Source: an uncultured Pseudomonadota bacterium
GTDB taxonomy: Bacteria > Pseudomonadota > Alphaproteobacteria > RF32 > CAG-239
Assembly: GCA_949290295.1 (NCBI GenBank)
Contig: CASERH010000016.1
Coordinates: 1 to 45,612, forward strand
Length of the DNA stretch: 45,612 nt
Reading direction: 5' to 3'
Below, one piece after another: positions 25,492 through 36,520 of the stretch (position 1 is the stretch's first letter; each line of letters opens with the position of its first letter). The translations under genes were made by a program, and so were the position numbers. The notes below the pieces were generated by a model that was given only the letters and a program-made list of their open reading frames with translations, was not told the origin of the DNA and did no database searches.

Positions 25492-25572
25492 TGTTACGTT
25501 CGAATCATAAAATAAATATTAAAAATTTGTGTTAATACCTACCTTATACCATATTTTTTGTCCAAAACAAGT

Positions 25573-25606
25573 AAAAAAAGCACCTGCCACATAGACAAGT
25601 GCTTTT
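25573..25606 (-). terminator. Terminator after the nitroreductase gene
   Basis: On the minus strand, AAAAGCAC and GTGCTTTT pair, extended by a few interrupted pairs, and are followed by seven T. It lies about 50 bp past the stop at 25659. Confidence 0.75.
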
Positions 25607-25658
25607 CTCGAGCTACAAAACTCCTAACTAAACTAAATCCCCGATATATGTATTTTAA

Positions 25659-26174
25659 TTACCAATGATTATAATGAATTTTTTTCTCCTCAAAACGGTC
25701 TTTGGGTTGCGGCGGTACTTTTGCCGGATATCCAGCCACAACCAAAGCCAAAGGTTTCACATTTTCCGGCAAATTCAACAATTTTTGAAAGTGTGCTATA
25801 CGGTCTTGGTGTGGATATACGGCACACCAACAACCGCCCAGCCCTCTTCCGTGCAAAGCCAGCAACAAATTCTCGGTTGCCGCTGAGCAATCAATGGGCC
25901 AAAAACCATCGTCACATTGTTTTTGCTCATCTCCGCAAACAAAAATAGCTGCAGAAGCCTCTTTCAAAAAACTTGCGTGCGGATGAGCCTTAATGATTTC
26001 CTCTTTTAAATTATCATCATCAACCACCACAAACTCCCACGGCTGACGGTTGCAGCCTGAAGGCGCATACATGGCAATCTTCAAGACATCATCCATATCC
26101 TGTTTGCTGATTTTTTTGCCCGGTTGAAATTGACGCACCGAGCGACGTGTTAATAACCCTGCTTCCAAAAACAT
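25659..26174 (-). CDS. Nitroreductase family protein
   Basis: Members are dimeric FMN-dependent oxidoreductases using NAD(P)H. The 171-aa protein has the FMN-binding Arg region TRRSVRQFQPG at the N-terminus, MYAPSGCNRQPWEFVVV, AATENLLLALHGRGLGGCW, and the C-terminal strand PLALVVAGYPA. It is a short form of the family and the substrate cannot be inferred. A strong GGGAGG site precedes ATG 26174. It lies downstream of the atp operon on the same strand, but the atpC terminator separates them. Confidence 0.92.
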   Translation of the reverse strand: MFLEAGLLTRRSVRQFQPGKKISKQDMDDVLKIAMYAPSGCNRQPWEFVVVDDDNLKEEIIKAHPHASFLKEASAAIFVCGDEQKQCDDGFWPIDCSAATENLLLALHGRGLGGCWCAVYPHQDRIAHFQKLLNLPENVKPLALVVAGYPAKVPPQPKDRFEEKKIHYNHW

Positions 26175-26236
26175 AAAATGCCTCCCAAAATAAAATTGTA
26201 ATAATAAGATAAGGATTTACAAAGCGTTTTACAAGC

Positions 26237-26264
26237 AAAAACCGCTCTTTTCAGAGCGGTTTTT
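26237..26264 (-). terminator. Terminator of the atp operon
   Basis: AAAAACCGCTCT and AGAGCGGTTTTT form a 12-bp perfect stem with a 4-nt loop. It starts 2 bp after the atpC stop codon. The T-run on the minus strand is part of the stem. Confidence 0.85.
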
Positions 26265-26266
26265 TA

Positions 26267-26701
26267 TTATTTCTTGAAAACCAATCGACCAGACTTCTTG
26301 GCAAAGACTTTAAGAGTTCGCAGATAACGTTTGCGCACGCCTCTTAGGTGGTCCACAATCATCTGGTAGAACAAGCGCTCGACATCATCTTTAGCGTTTT
26401 CAGCCAGCTCTTTTGCAGAGTTGACATTCACGCTAGAGGCAGCCACCACTGCTTGCGTCATAATCTTACAATGATTTTGTGCCACATCAGCCATTCCGGG
26501 ATAGATAAAATATTTTTCTTTTGTATCTGCCCCACGCCCGGTCACTTCGACCACACCATAGTCCAACACAAAGACACTCGGTGCGCGCTCTGGCAAAACC
26601 TCAATCGGCGCCCTCACCGCCGGCAGCAAGACACCGGGCACATTTTTTTCCAAAAATATGCCGGTTGGTAATTCTATGGTTAGTTTCACATCACTACTCA
26701 T
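26267..26701 (-). CDS. atpC: F1F0 ATP synthase subunit epsilon
   Basis: Epsilon is part of the central stalk and can inhibit ATP hydrolysis. The 144-aa protein shows the N-terminal beta-sandwich (VKLTIELPTGIFLEKNVPGVLLPA; FVLDYGVVEVTG) and a helical C-terminal part. The match is weaker than for the other subunits, as is usual for epsilon. ATG 26701 has GAGGAG upstream, and atpD ends 25 bp before it. It is the last gene of the operon and is followed at once by a terminator. Confidence 0.88.
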   Translation of the reverse strand: MSSDVKLTIELPTGIFLEKNVPGVLLPAVRAPIEVLPERAPSVFVLDYGVVEVTGRGADTKEKYFIYPGMADVAQNHCKIMTQAVVAASSVNVNSAKELAENAKDDVERLFYQMIVDHLRGVRKRYLRTLKVFAKKSGRLVFKK

Positions 26702-26726
26702 TTCTTGCTCCTCTTAGCGTCAGCAC

Positions 26727-28325
<1,599 letters not shown>

Positions 28326-28371
28326 TTAAGTTTCTCCTCTTAAATCAACTTATAAACATTTCGCATCAAAA

Positions 28372-29280
28372 TCACAAAGCCTCGGCACCCGAGATAATCT
28401 CGGTCAGCTCTGTAGTAATTGCACCCTGCCGCAAACGATTATAACGCAAGGTCAACTTAGAAATCATCTCATTGGCGTTGCGAGTTGCATTATCCATAGA
28501 TGTCATTCTGGCTCCGTGCTCAGAAGCTTGCGCATTGAGCAAGCTCTGAAAAAATATGGACGTCAAAAGCAATAACAATACATCGATGAGGATTTTTTGC
28601 TTAGGCGCATCATAATCATAAAAAGCATTATCCACCTTGTTATCAAAACGCTCGTCTTCCGTATCCAAAACCAGCGGAATAAACTGCTGAGCCACCACCT
28701 CACGGCTGATAGCGGATTTAAAACGAGTATAGATAAGTTCGCAAGCGTCAAATTCTTTATTGTTATAATCAGCAAGAACCTTCTCACAGATTTTTTGCAA
28801 CTCTGAAAAATCGGCCCCTTTGGCAGCCACACCGCTCAAGACCTCAACTTCCACATCGGGCAACCTGTGCTTGAGAGCATCACCGGCTTTTTTGCCAATG
28901 CACAAGAGCTTGACCTGACGGCCATTCTTGCGCAATTCCGCCACACGTTGCATTGTTTCTCTAATAACATAGGCATTGTAGCTTCCGCACAATCCTCTGT
29001 CAGAAGAAAAAACAACCAACACATAACGCTCAAGATTTTCCTCCGGTCGCAACACCTTCGGAAATATATAGCGAATGTTGCTATTTTTTTCATCTTGCAG
29101 CATTTCCTTAAACAAACGCCCGGTAACGGTTAGTAAGTCTTGATGATAGTCTTGAGAGCGGCTCAATGCCTCTTGGGCTCGACGCAGCCGAGCCGCCGCC
29201 ACCATTTTCATGGCAGAGGTAATCTTCTGCGTCGATTTAATACTCCCAATTCGGGTTCTGAGCTCTTTTAAGCCTGCCAT
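28372..29280 (-). CDS. atpG: F1F0 ATP synthase subunit gamma
   Basis: Gamma is the rotating shaft inside the alpha3-beta3 ring. The 302-aa protein has the conserved N-terminal helix MAGLKELRTRIGSIKSTQKITSAMKMVAAARLRRA and the C-terminal helix with NATRNANEMISKLTLRYNRLRQGAITTELTEIISGAEAL. FSSDRGLCGSYN is in the central domain. It starts 4 bp after the atpA stop, so the two are closely coupled. Confidence 0.97.
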   Translation of the reverse strand: MAGLKELRTRIGSIKSTQKITSAMKMVAAARLRRAQEALSRSQDYHQDLLTVTGRLFKEMLQDEKNSNIRYIFPKVLRPEENLERYVLVVFSSDRGLCGSYNAYVIRETMQRVAELRKNGRQVKLLCIGKKAGDALKHRLPDVEVEVLSGVAAKGADFSELQKICEKVLADYNNKEFDACELIYTRFKSAISREVVAQQFIPLVLDTEDERFDNKVDNAFYDYDAPKQKILIDVLLLLLTSIFFQSLLNAQASEHGARMTSMDNATRNANEMISKLTLRYNRLRQGAITTELTEIISGAEAL

Positions 29281-29284
29281 ATTC

Positions 29285-30838
29285 CTATGCCGCCTTTTCT
29301 AAAGTTTCGCCAAACCGTTTGGCAAAGTTTTTGTAAAACTCAGTTAACTTAGCCTCCAAATCATCGGAGATAACTTTTTGGTTAGTAATTTCATCAAAAA
29401 ACTCCGGATGATTTGCTCTGATATCTTGCAAGGCTTTCTCCTCAAAAAGAGCCACCTTGTCGACCGGAATTTCATCCAAAAAGCCTCTGGCACCGGCAAA
29501 AATAGCCACAACTTCTTCAGCAACAGAAAGCGGCTTATACTGAGGTTGTTTCAACATCTCTGTCAAACGCGCACCTCTGGCCAACAACTTTTTGGTTGAA
29601 GCATCCAAATCAGATGCAAACTGAGCAAAAGATGCCATCTCGCGGTACTGAGCCAACTCCAACTTCATAGACCCGGCCACCTGTTTCATAGCCTTAATCT
29701 GCGCCGCAGAGCCCACACGAGAAACCGAGATACCGATATTAACGGCAGGACGTACACCCTGGTAGAACAAACCTGTTTCCAAGAAGATCTGTCCGTCGGT
29801 AATAGAAATCACGTTGGTCGGAATATAAGCAGAAACGTCTCCGGCCTGAGTTTCAATTACCGGCAAAGCGGTCAAAGATCCGGCGCCCTCATCATCGTTC
29901 ATCTTGGCGGCACGCTCCAACAAACGAGAGTGCAAATAGAACACATCACCCGGATAAGCCTCACGTCCTGGTGGACGGCGGAGCAGCAAAGACATCTGGC
30001 GATAAGCCGTCGCCTGCTTGGATAAGTCATCATAAAAGATAACGGCATGCATACTATTGTCACGGAAATATTCCCCCATAGCGCAGCCGGAATATGGTGC
30101 AATATACTGCATCGGAGCGGGGTCAGAAGCTGTTGCCGCCACCACGATGGTATAATCCATTGCCCCATAGTCCTTGAGTGTTTTAACCACCTGAGCCACG
30201 GTAGAACGTTTTTGACCTACGGCAACATATACACAATAGAGTTTGTCTTTTTCAGATTTTGCCGCATCATTAATTTTCTTTTGATTGATAATCGTATCAA
30301 GAATGATAGCTGTTTTACCGGTCTGTCTGTCACCGATAATAAGCTCACGTTGTCCTCTTCCGATAGGAATAAGGGAGTCAACCACTTTCAAACCGGTCTG
30401 CATCGGCTCATGCACAGAGCGCCTGGGAATAATACCGGGAGCCTTCACCTCAGAGCGGGAAAACTCTTTGGCTTTAATCGGCCCCAAACCGTCAATCGGC
30501 TCGCCCAAAGCATCAACCACACGGCCCAACAATTCTTTACCAACCGGCACACTAACGATTTGGTCGGTACGTTTAACCATATCACCTTCTTTAATCTCCT
30601 GGTCAGAACCGAAGATAACCACGCCGACATTATCCTCTTCCAGGTTAAGAGCCATTCCCTTAACCCCGCTTTCAAACTCAACCAACTCACCGGCCTGAAC
30701 TTTATCCAAACCATAAACACGGGCAATACCGTCTCCAACCGACAACACCTGTCCGACTTGAGAGATATCGACCTTCATTTTAGAGTTGGCGATTTTGTCT
30801 TTGATAATGGAAGATATTTCACTGGCAGATACCGACAT
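29285..30838 (-). CDS. atpA: F1F0 ATP synthase subunit alpha
   Basis: This is the non-catalytic nucleotide-binding subunit of F1. The 517-aa protein shows Walker [23 protein letters not shown] and the C-terminal signature region [17 protein letters not shown]. Its ATG overlaps the atpH stop codon (TAATG), giving translational coupling. A long antisense open frame over this gene is a composition artefact. Confidence 0.97.
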   Translation of the reverse strand: MSVSASEISSIIKDKIANSKMKVDISQVGQVLSVGDGIARVYGLDKVQAGELVEFESGVKGMALNLEEDNVGVVIFGSDQEIKEGDMVKRTDQIVSVPVGKELLGRVVDALGEPIDGLGPIKAKEFSRSEVKAPGIIPRRSVHEPMQTGLKVVDSLIPIGRGQRELIIGDRQTGKTAIILDTIINQKKINDAAKSEKDKLYCVYVAVGQKRSTVAQVVKTLKDYGAMDYTIVVAATASDPAPMQYIAPYSGCAMGEYFRDNSMHAVIFYDDLSKQATAYRQMSLLLRRPPGREAYPGDVFYLHSRLLERAAKMNDDEGAGSLTALPVIETQAGDVSAYIPTNVISITDGQIFLETGLFYQGVRPAVNIGISVSRVGSAAQIKAMKQVAGSMKLELAQYREMASFAQFASDLDASTKKLLARGARLTEMLKQPQYKPLSVAEEVVAIFAGARGFLDEIPVDKVALFEEKALQDIRANHPEFFDEITNQKVISDDLEAKLTEFYKNFAKRFGETLEKAA

Positions 30839-31392
30839 TATTCTTCACCTTTCATCATAATTTCCAGACGGCTAAGCTTTGCAGCCACCGTATCGTCAAA
30901 CATTTCCGAACCGAAACGAACCTTAAGTCCGCCAATCAGCTCAGGACAAATTTTATAGGCAACAGTTACCTTTTGCCCCAAAAGTTTTTCCAAAACGCCG
31001 ACAAGTTTTTTATCTTGAGCGGAGGAAGGTTTTTTCACACTTTCAACCTCAACCTCGGCAACATTACTGTGCCGATAATACAGATGCACGAACTCATCCA
31101 AAATCGGCACCAAATCACCAAAACGGCGATTCTGGTAGATAACATCCAAACACCGCAAGGTTTCATCAGAAAGCTTCAACTTTTTAGCCACTTGCGTCAA
31201 AACGGAGAGTTTATCTTCATCTTTCCATAGCGGACAAACCATATATTTGGCAAACTCCGCATCTTTGCCGACCGCCTCGCGCAAAGCCAAAACATCGGCA
31301 AACACTTTGGCGGCGTTTTTCTTTTGCAAAGCCGCATCCAAAAGTGCCGTAGCATAAGTAACAGCTATTTTTGTTTTTGAAATTTTCTTCAC
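30838..31392 (-). CDS. atpH: F1F0 ATP synthase subunit delta
   Basis: Delta links the F1 head to the peripheral stalk. From GTG 31392 the protein is 184 aa, the usual family length, opening with [19 protein letters not shown]. The C-terminal region ([27 protein letters not shown]) holds the family signature. The frame also stays open to a TTG at 31437, which would add 15 atypical residues; neither start has a strong ribosome binding site, so the start is uncertain. It is the first gene of an atpHAGDC operon. The F0 genes are absent here, as expected where F0 and F1 are encoded separately. Confidence 0.9.
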   Translation of the reverse strand: MKKISKTKIAVTYATALLDAALQKKNAAKVFADVLALREAVGKDAEFAKYMVCPLWKDEDKLSVLTQVAKKLKLSDETLRCLDVIYQNRRFGDLVPILDEFVHLYYRHSNVAEVEVESVKKPSSAQDKKLVGVLEKLLGQKVTVAYKICPELIGGLKVRFGSEMFDDTVAAKLSRLEIMMKGEE

Positions 31393-31496
31393 GTCTTTAG
31401 TCTTTCGATTCCAAACTGAGCTTATCTTATACGCCAATTAGTTTCTTTTTTATTAATATAATTTTATTCACCATAAAAATCTATTTTCTTTAAAAA

Positions 31497-33668
31497 TCAG
31501 AAGAAAGAATATGGGTCAATATCCACCTCCACACGGACGTTAGAAGGAATTTTCACCTTAGCCAACCATTGCTTCAAAACCGCCTGAATTGGTATATTTC
31601 TGGCAGTTTTAAGCAACAGCCGATACCGATATTTATTGCGCAGCATAAAAATAGGTGCCGGAGCCGGCCCGAGTGTGGATATATTCGTATCATTAAACGC
31701 GGCCTGTCCGAGCCATTGAGCCACTCTTTCCGTTTCTCCGGGATTCGCCCCCGAGACGATAACGGCGGCCAATTTTCCAAACGGCGGCATTTTCAATATT
31801 TTTCTGGTTTTCTTTTCCAAATTAAGAAATTCCGAGGCATCACCTTTTACCAAAGCCTGCAAAACGGCATTTTCCGGGTACAAAGTCTGCACATAAACAG
31901 TACCTTTTTTTTCACCGCGCCCGGCACGCCCGGAGACCTGAGAAAGAAGCTGATAAGTTCTCTCAGAGGCGCGCAAATCGCTTCCCATCAGGCCCAAATC
32001 GGCATCAACGATTCCCACCAATGTCAAAGCCGGAAAATGGTGGCCTTTGGCCAAAATTTGGGTTCCGATAAGGATATCCACATCGCCGGCTTCGGTTTCT
32101 TTGATAACATTGTAAATTTCCTGAAAATTCGTGGTAAAATCGCTTGAAAGCACACGCACCCTGGCCAAAGGAAACCGATATCTGATTTCTTCTGCCACCC
32201 GCTCTACTCCGGGGCCGCAAGCCGTAAGGCCGGATTCGGAATGGCATTCTGGGCAGCACTCGGGTATTTCGGTCATAAAACCGCAATGGTGGCAAACAAG
32301 CTTATTGGCACGACGATGCTCTGTCAGCCAAGCGGTGCAGTTTGGGCATTGGATTCTGTGTCCGCAATCACGGCAAATCACCAAAGGAGCATAGCCGCGA
32401 CGATTCAAAAACAGCATTGTCTGTTCGCCCTTATCCAGATTTTCCTTAATCTGCTCCACCAAAGTCGGCGCCAACCAAGAAACACCCCAAGAGCCGCGCA
32501 AAGGCTTGTCTGCCTTAAGGTCGATGATTTTAATTTCGGGCAACACCGCCTCGGCATAGCGGCTTTTAAGCTTGAGCTCGTCATATTTGCCGGTCTCGAC
32601 ATTCACCACCGTTTCCAAATCCGGCGTTGCGGTAGAAAGGATGACGGGAATTTCCTCAAACTTGGCACGCACAACCGCCATATCTCGCCCTTGGTAGTTG
32701 ACAACATCTTCCTGCTTAAAGGATTGATCATGACTTTCATCAACCACAATCAAACCCAAATCAGAAAACGGCAGGAATAAAGCCGAGCGCGCACCAACCA
32801 CCACTCTTGCTTGGCCCTGGCAAACAGCTTTCCAGGTGTCGATTCTCTCTCTTGAGCCAAGAGCCGAGTGCCATTTAGCCGGTTTCACGCCAAAGCGCTT
32901 TTCAAAACGTCCGAGCCATTGGCTGGTAAGGCCTATTTCCGGCACCATGATAAGCACTTGGCGCCCCTGGCGCAGAGCTTCAGCCACAGCCTCAAAATAG
33001 ACCTCTGTTTTGCCCGAACCGGTCACGCCGTTTAGAAGCGTCACCCTAAACCCCTGCCCGATTTTGCGGACCAAATCGTCGGCTGCAGACTGTTGTTCAC
33101 CTGTTAGTTTAACTTTTTGAAAATCAACATCCGGGATACCAAATTGCCGTTTATCCTCAACCAACACCGGCCGCAAAACCCCGGCATCAATCAAAGTTTT
33201 GATAACCGGCTGCCCCACTCCGGCGCCTGCGGCAATCTCCCGCCGGTTAAGAGGCATCGGCTCTAAAAGCTTAATCACCCGCCACCTAGCATCAGAGTTT
33301 TTAAGCTTGGCCTCAGCCAAAGTCTTTCCCGAAAGCTCATAGAGAACATTCATCTTTGGATCTTCAAACACGCCTTTGACAGAAAGCACCATTTTCAAAA
33401 CCAAACCCAAATAAGCCATATTATAAGAAGCCACAAAATCAACAAATTTCATTAATTCAGGCTCCAAGGGCGGCAAATTGATTCTTTCGGTGACAAATTT
33501 TATTTTATCTTCATTTAAGTTGGAAGATTTTCCGAGTTTCCAAACCGCCCCCACCAAAACCTCGCGGCCGAAAGAAACTCTGACCAACTCACCCGGCACA
33601 GCCTCTCCGTCGATTTGATAATCAAACGGCTCATTAAACGGCAACGGCAATAAAACCCCAACAATCAC
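31497..33668 (-). CDS. priA: Primosomal protein N' (replication restart helicase PriA)
   Basis: PriA is a 3'-5' helicase that recognises stalled forks and reloads the replisome. The 723-aa protein has Walker A GVTGSGKTEVYFEA, the DESH box VVDESHDQSFKQED and paired zinc-binding clusters (CRDCGHRIQCPNC, CHHCGF, CCPEC). C-terminal helicase motifs GTQILAKGHHFPALTLV and QVSGRAGRG are also present. I start at GTG 33668, because AAGGAG lies 7 nt upstream and the product begins VIVGVLLPLPFNEPFDY, as family members do. The frame is open further upstream but without a signal. Confidence 0.96.
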   Translation of the reverse strand: MIVGVLLPLPFNEPFDYQIDGEAVPGELVRVSFGREVLVGAVWKLGKSSNLNEDKIKFVTERINLPPLEPELMKFVDFVASYNMAYLGLVLKMVLSVKGVFEDPKMNVLYELSGKTLAEAKLKNSDARWRVIKLLEPMPLNRREIAAGAGVGQPVIKTLIDAGVLRPVLVEDKRQFGIPDVDFQKVKLTGEQQSAADDLVRKIGQGFRVTLLNGVTGSGKTEVYFEAVAEALRQGRQVLIMVPEIGLTSQWLGRFEKRFGVKPAKWHSALGSRERIDTWKAVCQGQARVVVGARSALFLPFSDLGLIVVDESHDQSFKQEDVVNYQGRDMAVVRAKFEEIPVILSTATPDLETVVNVETGKYDELKLKSRYAEAVLPEIKIIDLKADKPLRGSWGVSWLAPTLVEQIKENLDKGEQTMLFLNRRGYAPLVICRDCGHRIQCPNCTAWLTEHRRANKLVCHHCGFMTEIPECCPECHSESGLTACGPGVERVAEEIRYRFPLARVRVLSSDFTTNFQEIYNVIKETEAGDVDILIGTQILAKGHHFPALTLVGIVDADLGLMGSDLRASERTYQLLSQVSGRAGRGEKKGTVYVQTLYPENAVLQALVKGDASEFLNLEKKTRKILKMPPFGKLAAVIVSGANPGETERVAQWLGQAAFNDTNISTLGPAPAPIFMLRNKYRYRLLLKTARNIPIQAVLKQWLAKVKIPSNVRVEVDIDPYSFF

Positions 33669-33740
33669 TCTCGTTCTCCTTGAGAAAAGAGCATAACAGC
33701 CTTGAATATTTTTCTCAAACATCTTTAAAATTTACACACA

Positions 33741-33770
33741 AAAAAAGCCCTAATCAACAGATTAGAGCCT
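33741..33770 (-). terminator. Terminator after the 81-aa gene
   Basis: On the minus strand AGGCTCTAATC and GATTAGGGCTT form an 11-bp stem with two wobble pairs, a 4-nt loop and a following T-run. It lies about 20 bp after the stop at 33790 and before priA. Confidence 0.8.
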
Positions 33771-33789
33771 AAAATTGAACACAAAGAAA

Positions 33790-34035
33790 CTATTTTCCCA
33801 AAAGGAATACTTGTTCTATCTGAAGTTTTCCATTTTCAACCCGACAGTCAAAGCTGTCAAACTCGCGGGCGCAGATAACACGAGGTATTAACTCGGCCGG
33901 CAAGGATGGATCATCCAAAGCAATTTGGAAAGAAGAAGAATCAGAAAACACAACCGTTTTAAATAAACGATCCCCGATAGAATAAACCTTCTCGCGAGAA
34001 ATCCAGTGTTCCTCGTAGTAAATTTTTTTTATCAT
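33790..34035 (-). CDS. Hypothetical protein, 81 aa
   Basis: I do not recognise the family. It is a small, soluble, mostly beta-like protein starting MIKKIYYEEHWISREK, with an acidic centre and Leu/Gly/Lys at the end. It is a single-gene unit with its own terminator. No strong ribosome binding site is visible before ATG 34035. It is divergent from xerC across a 105-bp AT-rich gap. Confidence 0.6.
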   Translation of the reverse strand: MIKKIYYEEHWISREKVYSIGDRLFKTVVFSDSSSFQIALDDPSLPAELIPRVICAREFDSFDCRVENGKLQIEQVFLLGK

Positions 34036-34140
34036 ACAAATACAAAATAAGTTAACAAAGAATTTAATCCTACCTCTTAAAGCATAGAAAGATTAATTTG
34101 TCAATCATATCTTAACTTTCCACGACTATACTGATTTATA

Positions 34141-35082
34141 ATGAAACAAGAAATCAAATATAAGGCCTCCAAAGAGGTAATTGAGCTCATCACACGCTGG
34201 CAAACCTGGCTGCGCGATGAAAGACGCTATTCTGCTCATACTCTGGACGCCTACAGTCGTGATTTATCTTGTTTTTTTGAATTTATGCAGGGATATCTTG
34301 ACCGCACGCCGACTTTGGCAGACCTGCAAAAGGCTGAAATACGCCTGTTCAGAGCTTTTTTAAGCTCCAGAGCTGCTCGGCATATCGAAAAAAGTTCAAT
34401 AGCAAGAGAACTTTCAACCTTAAAAAACTTTTACCACTGGCTTGCCCGCAACAATATAATTGAAAATCCGGCCTTAGAAGTCATATCCTCACCTCGTCGG
34501 GCAAAAGTTCTGCCCCGTGCCGTAGATGTGGATGATGCGTTTAATATACTGGATATTGCCAAAGATTTTTCCAAAAAAGAATGGCAGGGTCTTAGAGATG
34601 TCGCCATTTTTACAATATTATACGGATGTGGTTTGCGAATTTCTGAAGCCCTGTCACTCAACTTGGATGATATTAATCATAATGATTTCCTCAAAATCAA
34701 AGGCAAAGGCAACAAAGAAAGACTTGTTCCCCTTCTGCCGGTGATTAAAGAAAAGATTGCTGCCTACCTTGCGGCTTGCCCCTACAATATCAAAAGCGGC
34801 GAATCTTTGTTTTTAGGCGCAAGAGGTGAGAGATTAAGCCCGCGGATTGTACAGCGAACCTTAGAAAAGATACGGGCATACTTGGGCCTTTCGGATAGTT
34901 TGACTCCCCATGCCTTACGTCACTCTTTTGCGACTCACCTTTTAGCAAACGGGACAGATTTACGCACCATTCAGGAGCTGCTGGGCCATGCGTCCCTTTC
35001 CACCACCCAGCGATACACTGATGTTCAAATCGAAACATTGCAAAAAGAGTATCACAAAGCTCACCCCTTGGAGCAAGACTAG
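34141..35082 (+). CDS. xerC: Tyrosine recombinase XerC/XerD
   Basis: Xer recombinases resolve chromosome dimers at dif during division. The 313-aa protein has the N-terminal SAM-like core-binding domain (residues about 15-105) and the full catalytic set: Arg166 in GLRISEA, Lys189 in KGKGNK, His257 and Arg260 in HALRHSFATH, His283 in LGHAS and nucleophile Tyr292 in QRYTDV. The neighbouring priA favours XerC over XerD, but sequence alone does not settle it. There is no ribosome binding site before ATG 34141, and a TATACT box ends 8 nt upstream, so a leaderless or very short-leader transcript is possible. Confidence 0.9.
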   Translation: MKQEIKYKASKEVIELITRWQTWLRDERRYSAHTLDAYSRDLSCFFEFMQGYLDRTPTLADLQKAEIRLFRAFLSSRAARHIEKSSIARELSTLKNFYHWLARNNIIENPALEVISSPRRAKVLPRAVDVDDAFNILDIAKDFSKKEWQGLRDVAIFTILYGCGLRISEALSLNLDDINHNDFLKIKGKGNKERLVPLLPVIKEKIAAYLAACPYNIKSGESLFLGARGERLSPRIVQRTLEKIRAYLGLSDSLTPHALRHSFATHLLANGTDLRTIQELLGHASLSTTQRYTDVQIETLQKEYHKAHPLEQD

Positions 35083-35083
35083 C

Positions 35084-35111
35084 AAAAAAAATGCCGGGCA
35101 TGGTGCTCGGC
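35084..35111 (-). terminator. Second, weaker hairpin with T-run past rpmG
   Basis: GCCGGGCA and TGCTCGGC form an 8-bp stem with one wobble pair; on the minus strand eight T follow. It backs up the stronger terminator next to rpmG and lies just after the xerC stop. Confidence 0.6.
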
Positions 35112-35124
35112 AAAGGCGTAAAAG

Positions 35125-35148
35125 AAAAAACCCGGCCGCTTGGCCGGG
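35125..35148 (-). terminator. Intrinsic terminator of rpmG
   Basis: CCCGGCC and GGCCGGG form a 7-bp GC-only stem around GCTT, followed on the minus strand by six T. It lies about 11 bp after the rpmG stop. Confidence 0.85.
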
Positions 35149-35159
35149 AATTCATTTTC

Positions 35160-35327
35160 TTATTTGAGCTTTTTCTCAACGAACTCTTCGTGTTTTTTAG
35201 ACTTCTTGTCATATTTCTTCAAAGTCAATTTTTCCGGATGAGTTCTCGGATTCTTCTCAGCCAAATAAAAAGTTCCTGTACCGGCGGTACTTTCCAATTT
35301 AACTTTAACTTTTACTGCTTTTGCCAT
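35160..35327 (-). CDS. rpmG: 50S ribosomal protein bL33
   Basis: bL33 is a small protein of the large ribosomal subunit near the E site. The 55-residue product begins MAKAVKVKVKLESTAGTGTF and continues YLAEKNPRTHPEKLTLKKYD and KKSKKHEEFVEKKLK. This fits the cysteine-free (zinc-independent) form common in proteobacteria. It has a near-consensus promoter upstream (35375-35402) and two terminators downstream. Confidence 0.95.
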   Translation of the reverse strand: MAKAVKVKVKLESTAGTGTFYLAEKNPRTHPEKLTLKKYDKKSKKHEEFVEKKLK

Positions 35328-35374
35328 TTTTTTATACTCTTGTTGATATTAAGATTTTAAAACATTTAGGCGTA

Positions 35375-35402
35375 ATATACAGTTTTTTGCGCCGCTGTCA
35401 AC
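35375..35402 (-). promoter_or_regulatory. Strong sigma70-type promoter for rpmG
   Basis: On the minus strand, TTGACA (35402-35397) and TATATT (35380-35375) are 16 bp apart, with TG before the -10. The leader would be about 40 nt. Confidence 0.75.
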
Positions 35403-35419
35403 TATATTTTGCAAAATAT

Positions 35420-36520
35420 TTATATTTTAAGCAGTTCGGCGGCAATTTCTTCTTCCAAAAGGCGGTCTTCTCTGGGCTCTTGGCCGCAATTTGCCTCTTT
35501 TCCGGCCGCAATCAGCTTAAAAATATCTTTATCATCGGGCATTTCATAAACACAAACATCCGGCGCCACCGCATTTTGGGCCAATTTTTGCCCCGAAGGC
35601 GTAAAGAAGTAAGAACTTGAAAGAGAAAGCACTCCTCCTTGCGGAAAATGAATCAGATTCTGAATGGTCCCTTTGCCAAAAGTCTTGGTGCCGACAACCT
35701 TGGCGCGGCTTTGCTCCTGCAAAGAGGCTGCCAAAACCTCTGCCGCAGAGGCAGTGTTGCCATCAACCAAAACCACCATAGGCAGCCCGTTGGTGATATC
35801 GCCGTCTTTTGAAGTGTAATAAGTTACCTCGTTCTCATTGCGCCCTTGCACCGAGACAACAATACCTTCATCCAAAAACAGATCGGCAATTTCAACCGCC
35901 GCAGAGAGCTGTCCGCCGGGAGAATTTCTCAAATCTAAAATAAGCCCCTTAGCCTCAGGATATTCACCTATTGCCTTAACAATTTCATCTTTGCTGAAAT
36001 TATTAAACGCCCCGATTTTCAAAAACAGATTATCTCCCTCCATTCTGGCGCCAAAGTTCGGATGATGAGGCGCGCGGCCTGCATTTTCTTTTAGGCCGGG
36101 ATAATATTTGGAATCCTTGTCTAAATTTGCCACAAAAGAATTCATAATCAAATCAAAGGCCTTAAAGTCGTTAGTTTGAGCTTCTCTTGAGGATTGATAA
36201 GCCAAATCCAAAACCTCTCCGCACAAGTCTACCCAAGCTGCAACATCATTGTCGCTTTCCGGCTTATACAAACTTTTGACAAGTTGCCCTCGATAATAAA
36301 GACTTATCTTATCATCATCGTTGCCAACCCGCAGATTCTTGTCCAACTGACCTATGCTTTTCAAAAAATAAACAGCCGTTTGTGCAGAGGTTACCTGCTG
36401 CACATATTGCGCCGGAACCTGCGCCAGCAAAACCCGCAGACTATCTTCCTCCGCCGCCAAAAGTGGCTTGGTAAAAAACAGGCCGAAAAATACTAACGCC
36501 GTGAGTGTCTTCTTGTGCAT
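35420..36520 (-). CDS. S41 family (CtpA-like) protease lacking an evident PDZ domain
   Basis: C-terminal processing proteases cut periplasmic and membrane proteins near their C-termini. The 366-aa protein has a signal peptide (KTLTALVFFGLFFTKPLLAA) and a helical region. The S41 core begins near residue 160, with LILDLRNSPGGQLSAAVEIADLFL, catalytic Ser258 in GNTASAAEVLAASLQ and Lys283 in GTKTFGKGTIQ. The 25-residue Ser-Lys spacing is the same as in E. coli Prc. Between DKDSKYYPG (136-142) and the core there are only about 15 residues, so the usual PDZ domain is missing. The start overlaps the rnr 3' end by 28 bp, with AAGGG as ribosome binding site. It is the last gene of the xth-rnr unit. Confidence 0.88.
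   Translation of the reverse strand: MHKKTLTALVFFGLFFTKPLLAAEEDSLRVLLAQVPAQYVQQVTSAQTAVYFLKSIGQLDKNLRVGNDDDKISLYYRGQLVKSLYKPESDNDVAAWVDLCGEVLDLAYQSSREAQTNDFKAFDLIMNSFVANLDKDSKYYPGLKENAGRAPHHPNFGARMEGDNLFLKIGAFNNFSKDEIVKAIGEYPEAKGLILDLRNSPGGQLSAAVEIADLFLDEGIVVSVQGRNENEVTYYTSKDGDITNGLPMVVLVDGNTASAAEVLAASLQEQSRAKVVGTKTFGKGTIQNLIHFPQGGVLSLSSSYFFTPSGQKLAQNAVAPDVCVYEMPDDKDIFKLIAAGKEANCGQEPREDRLLEEEIAAELLKI

Larger units (their letters stand above)
24965..25505 (-). mobile_element. IS200/IS605-type insertion sequence (tnpA only)
   Basis: The element consists of one HUH transposase gene flanked by two imperfectly related short hairpins, 24971-24990 (CCACCGGC/GCCGGTGG) and 25472-25491 (CTACCTGC/GCAGGTAG), each with a 4-nt loop. 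This is the expected layout of an IS200-like element, which has no terminal inverted repeats and no tnpB. The outer limits are approximate, because single-strand transposition leaves no target duplication to mark them. Confidence 0.75.

Noticed and set aside
30047-30958. 303-residue open frame on the plus strand over atpA
   Set aside because: It is antisense to a certain atpA gene, has His/Asn/Thr-rich shadow composition and no ribosome binding site.
33669-33722. 18-residue upstream extension of PriA
   Set aside because: AAGGAG is placed 7 nt before GTG 33668, and family members begin at that point.
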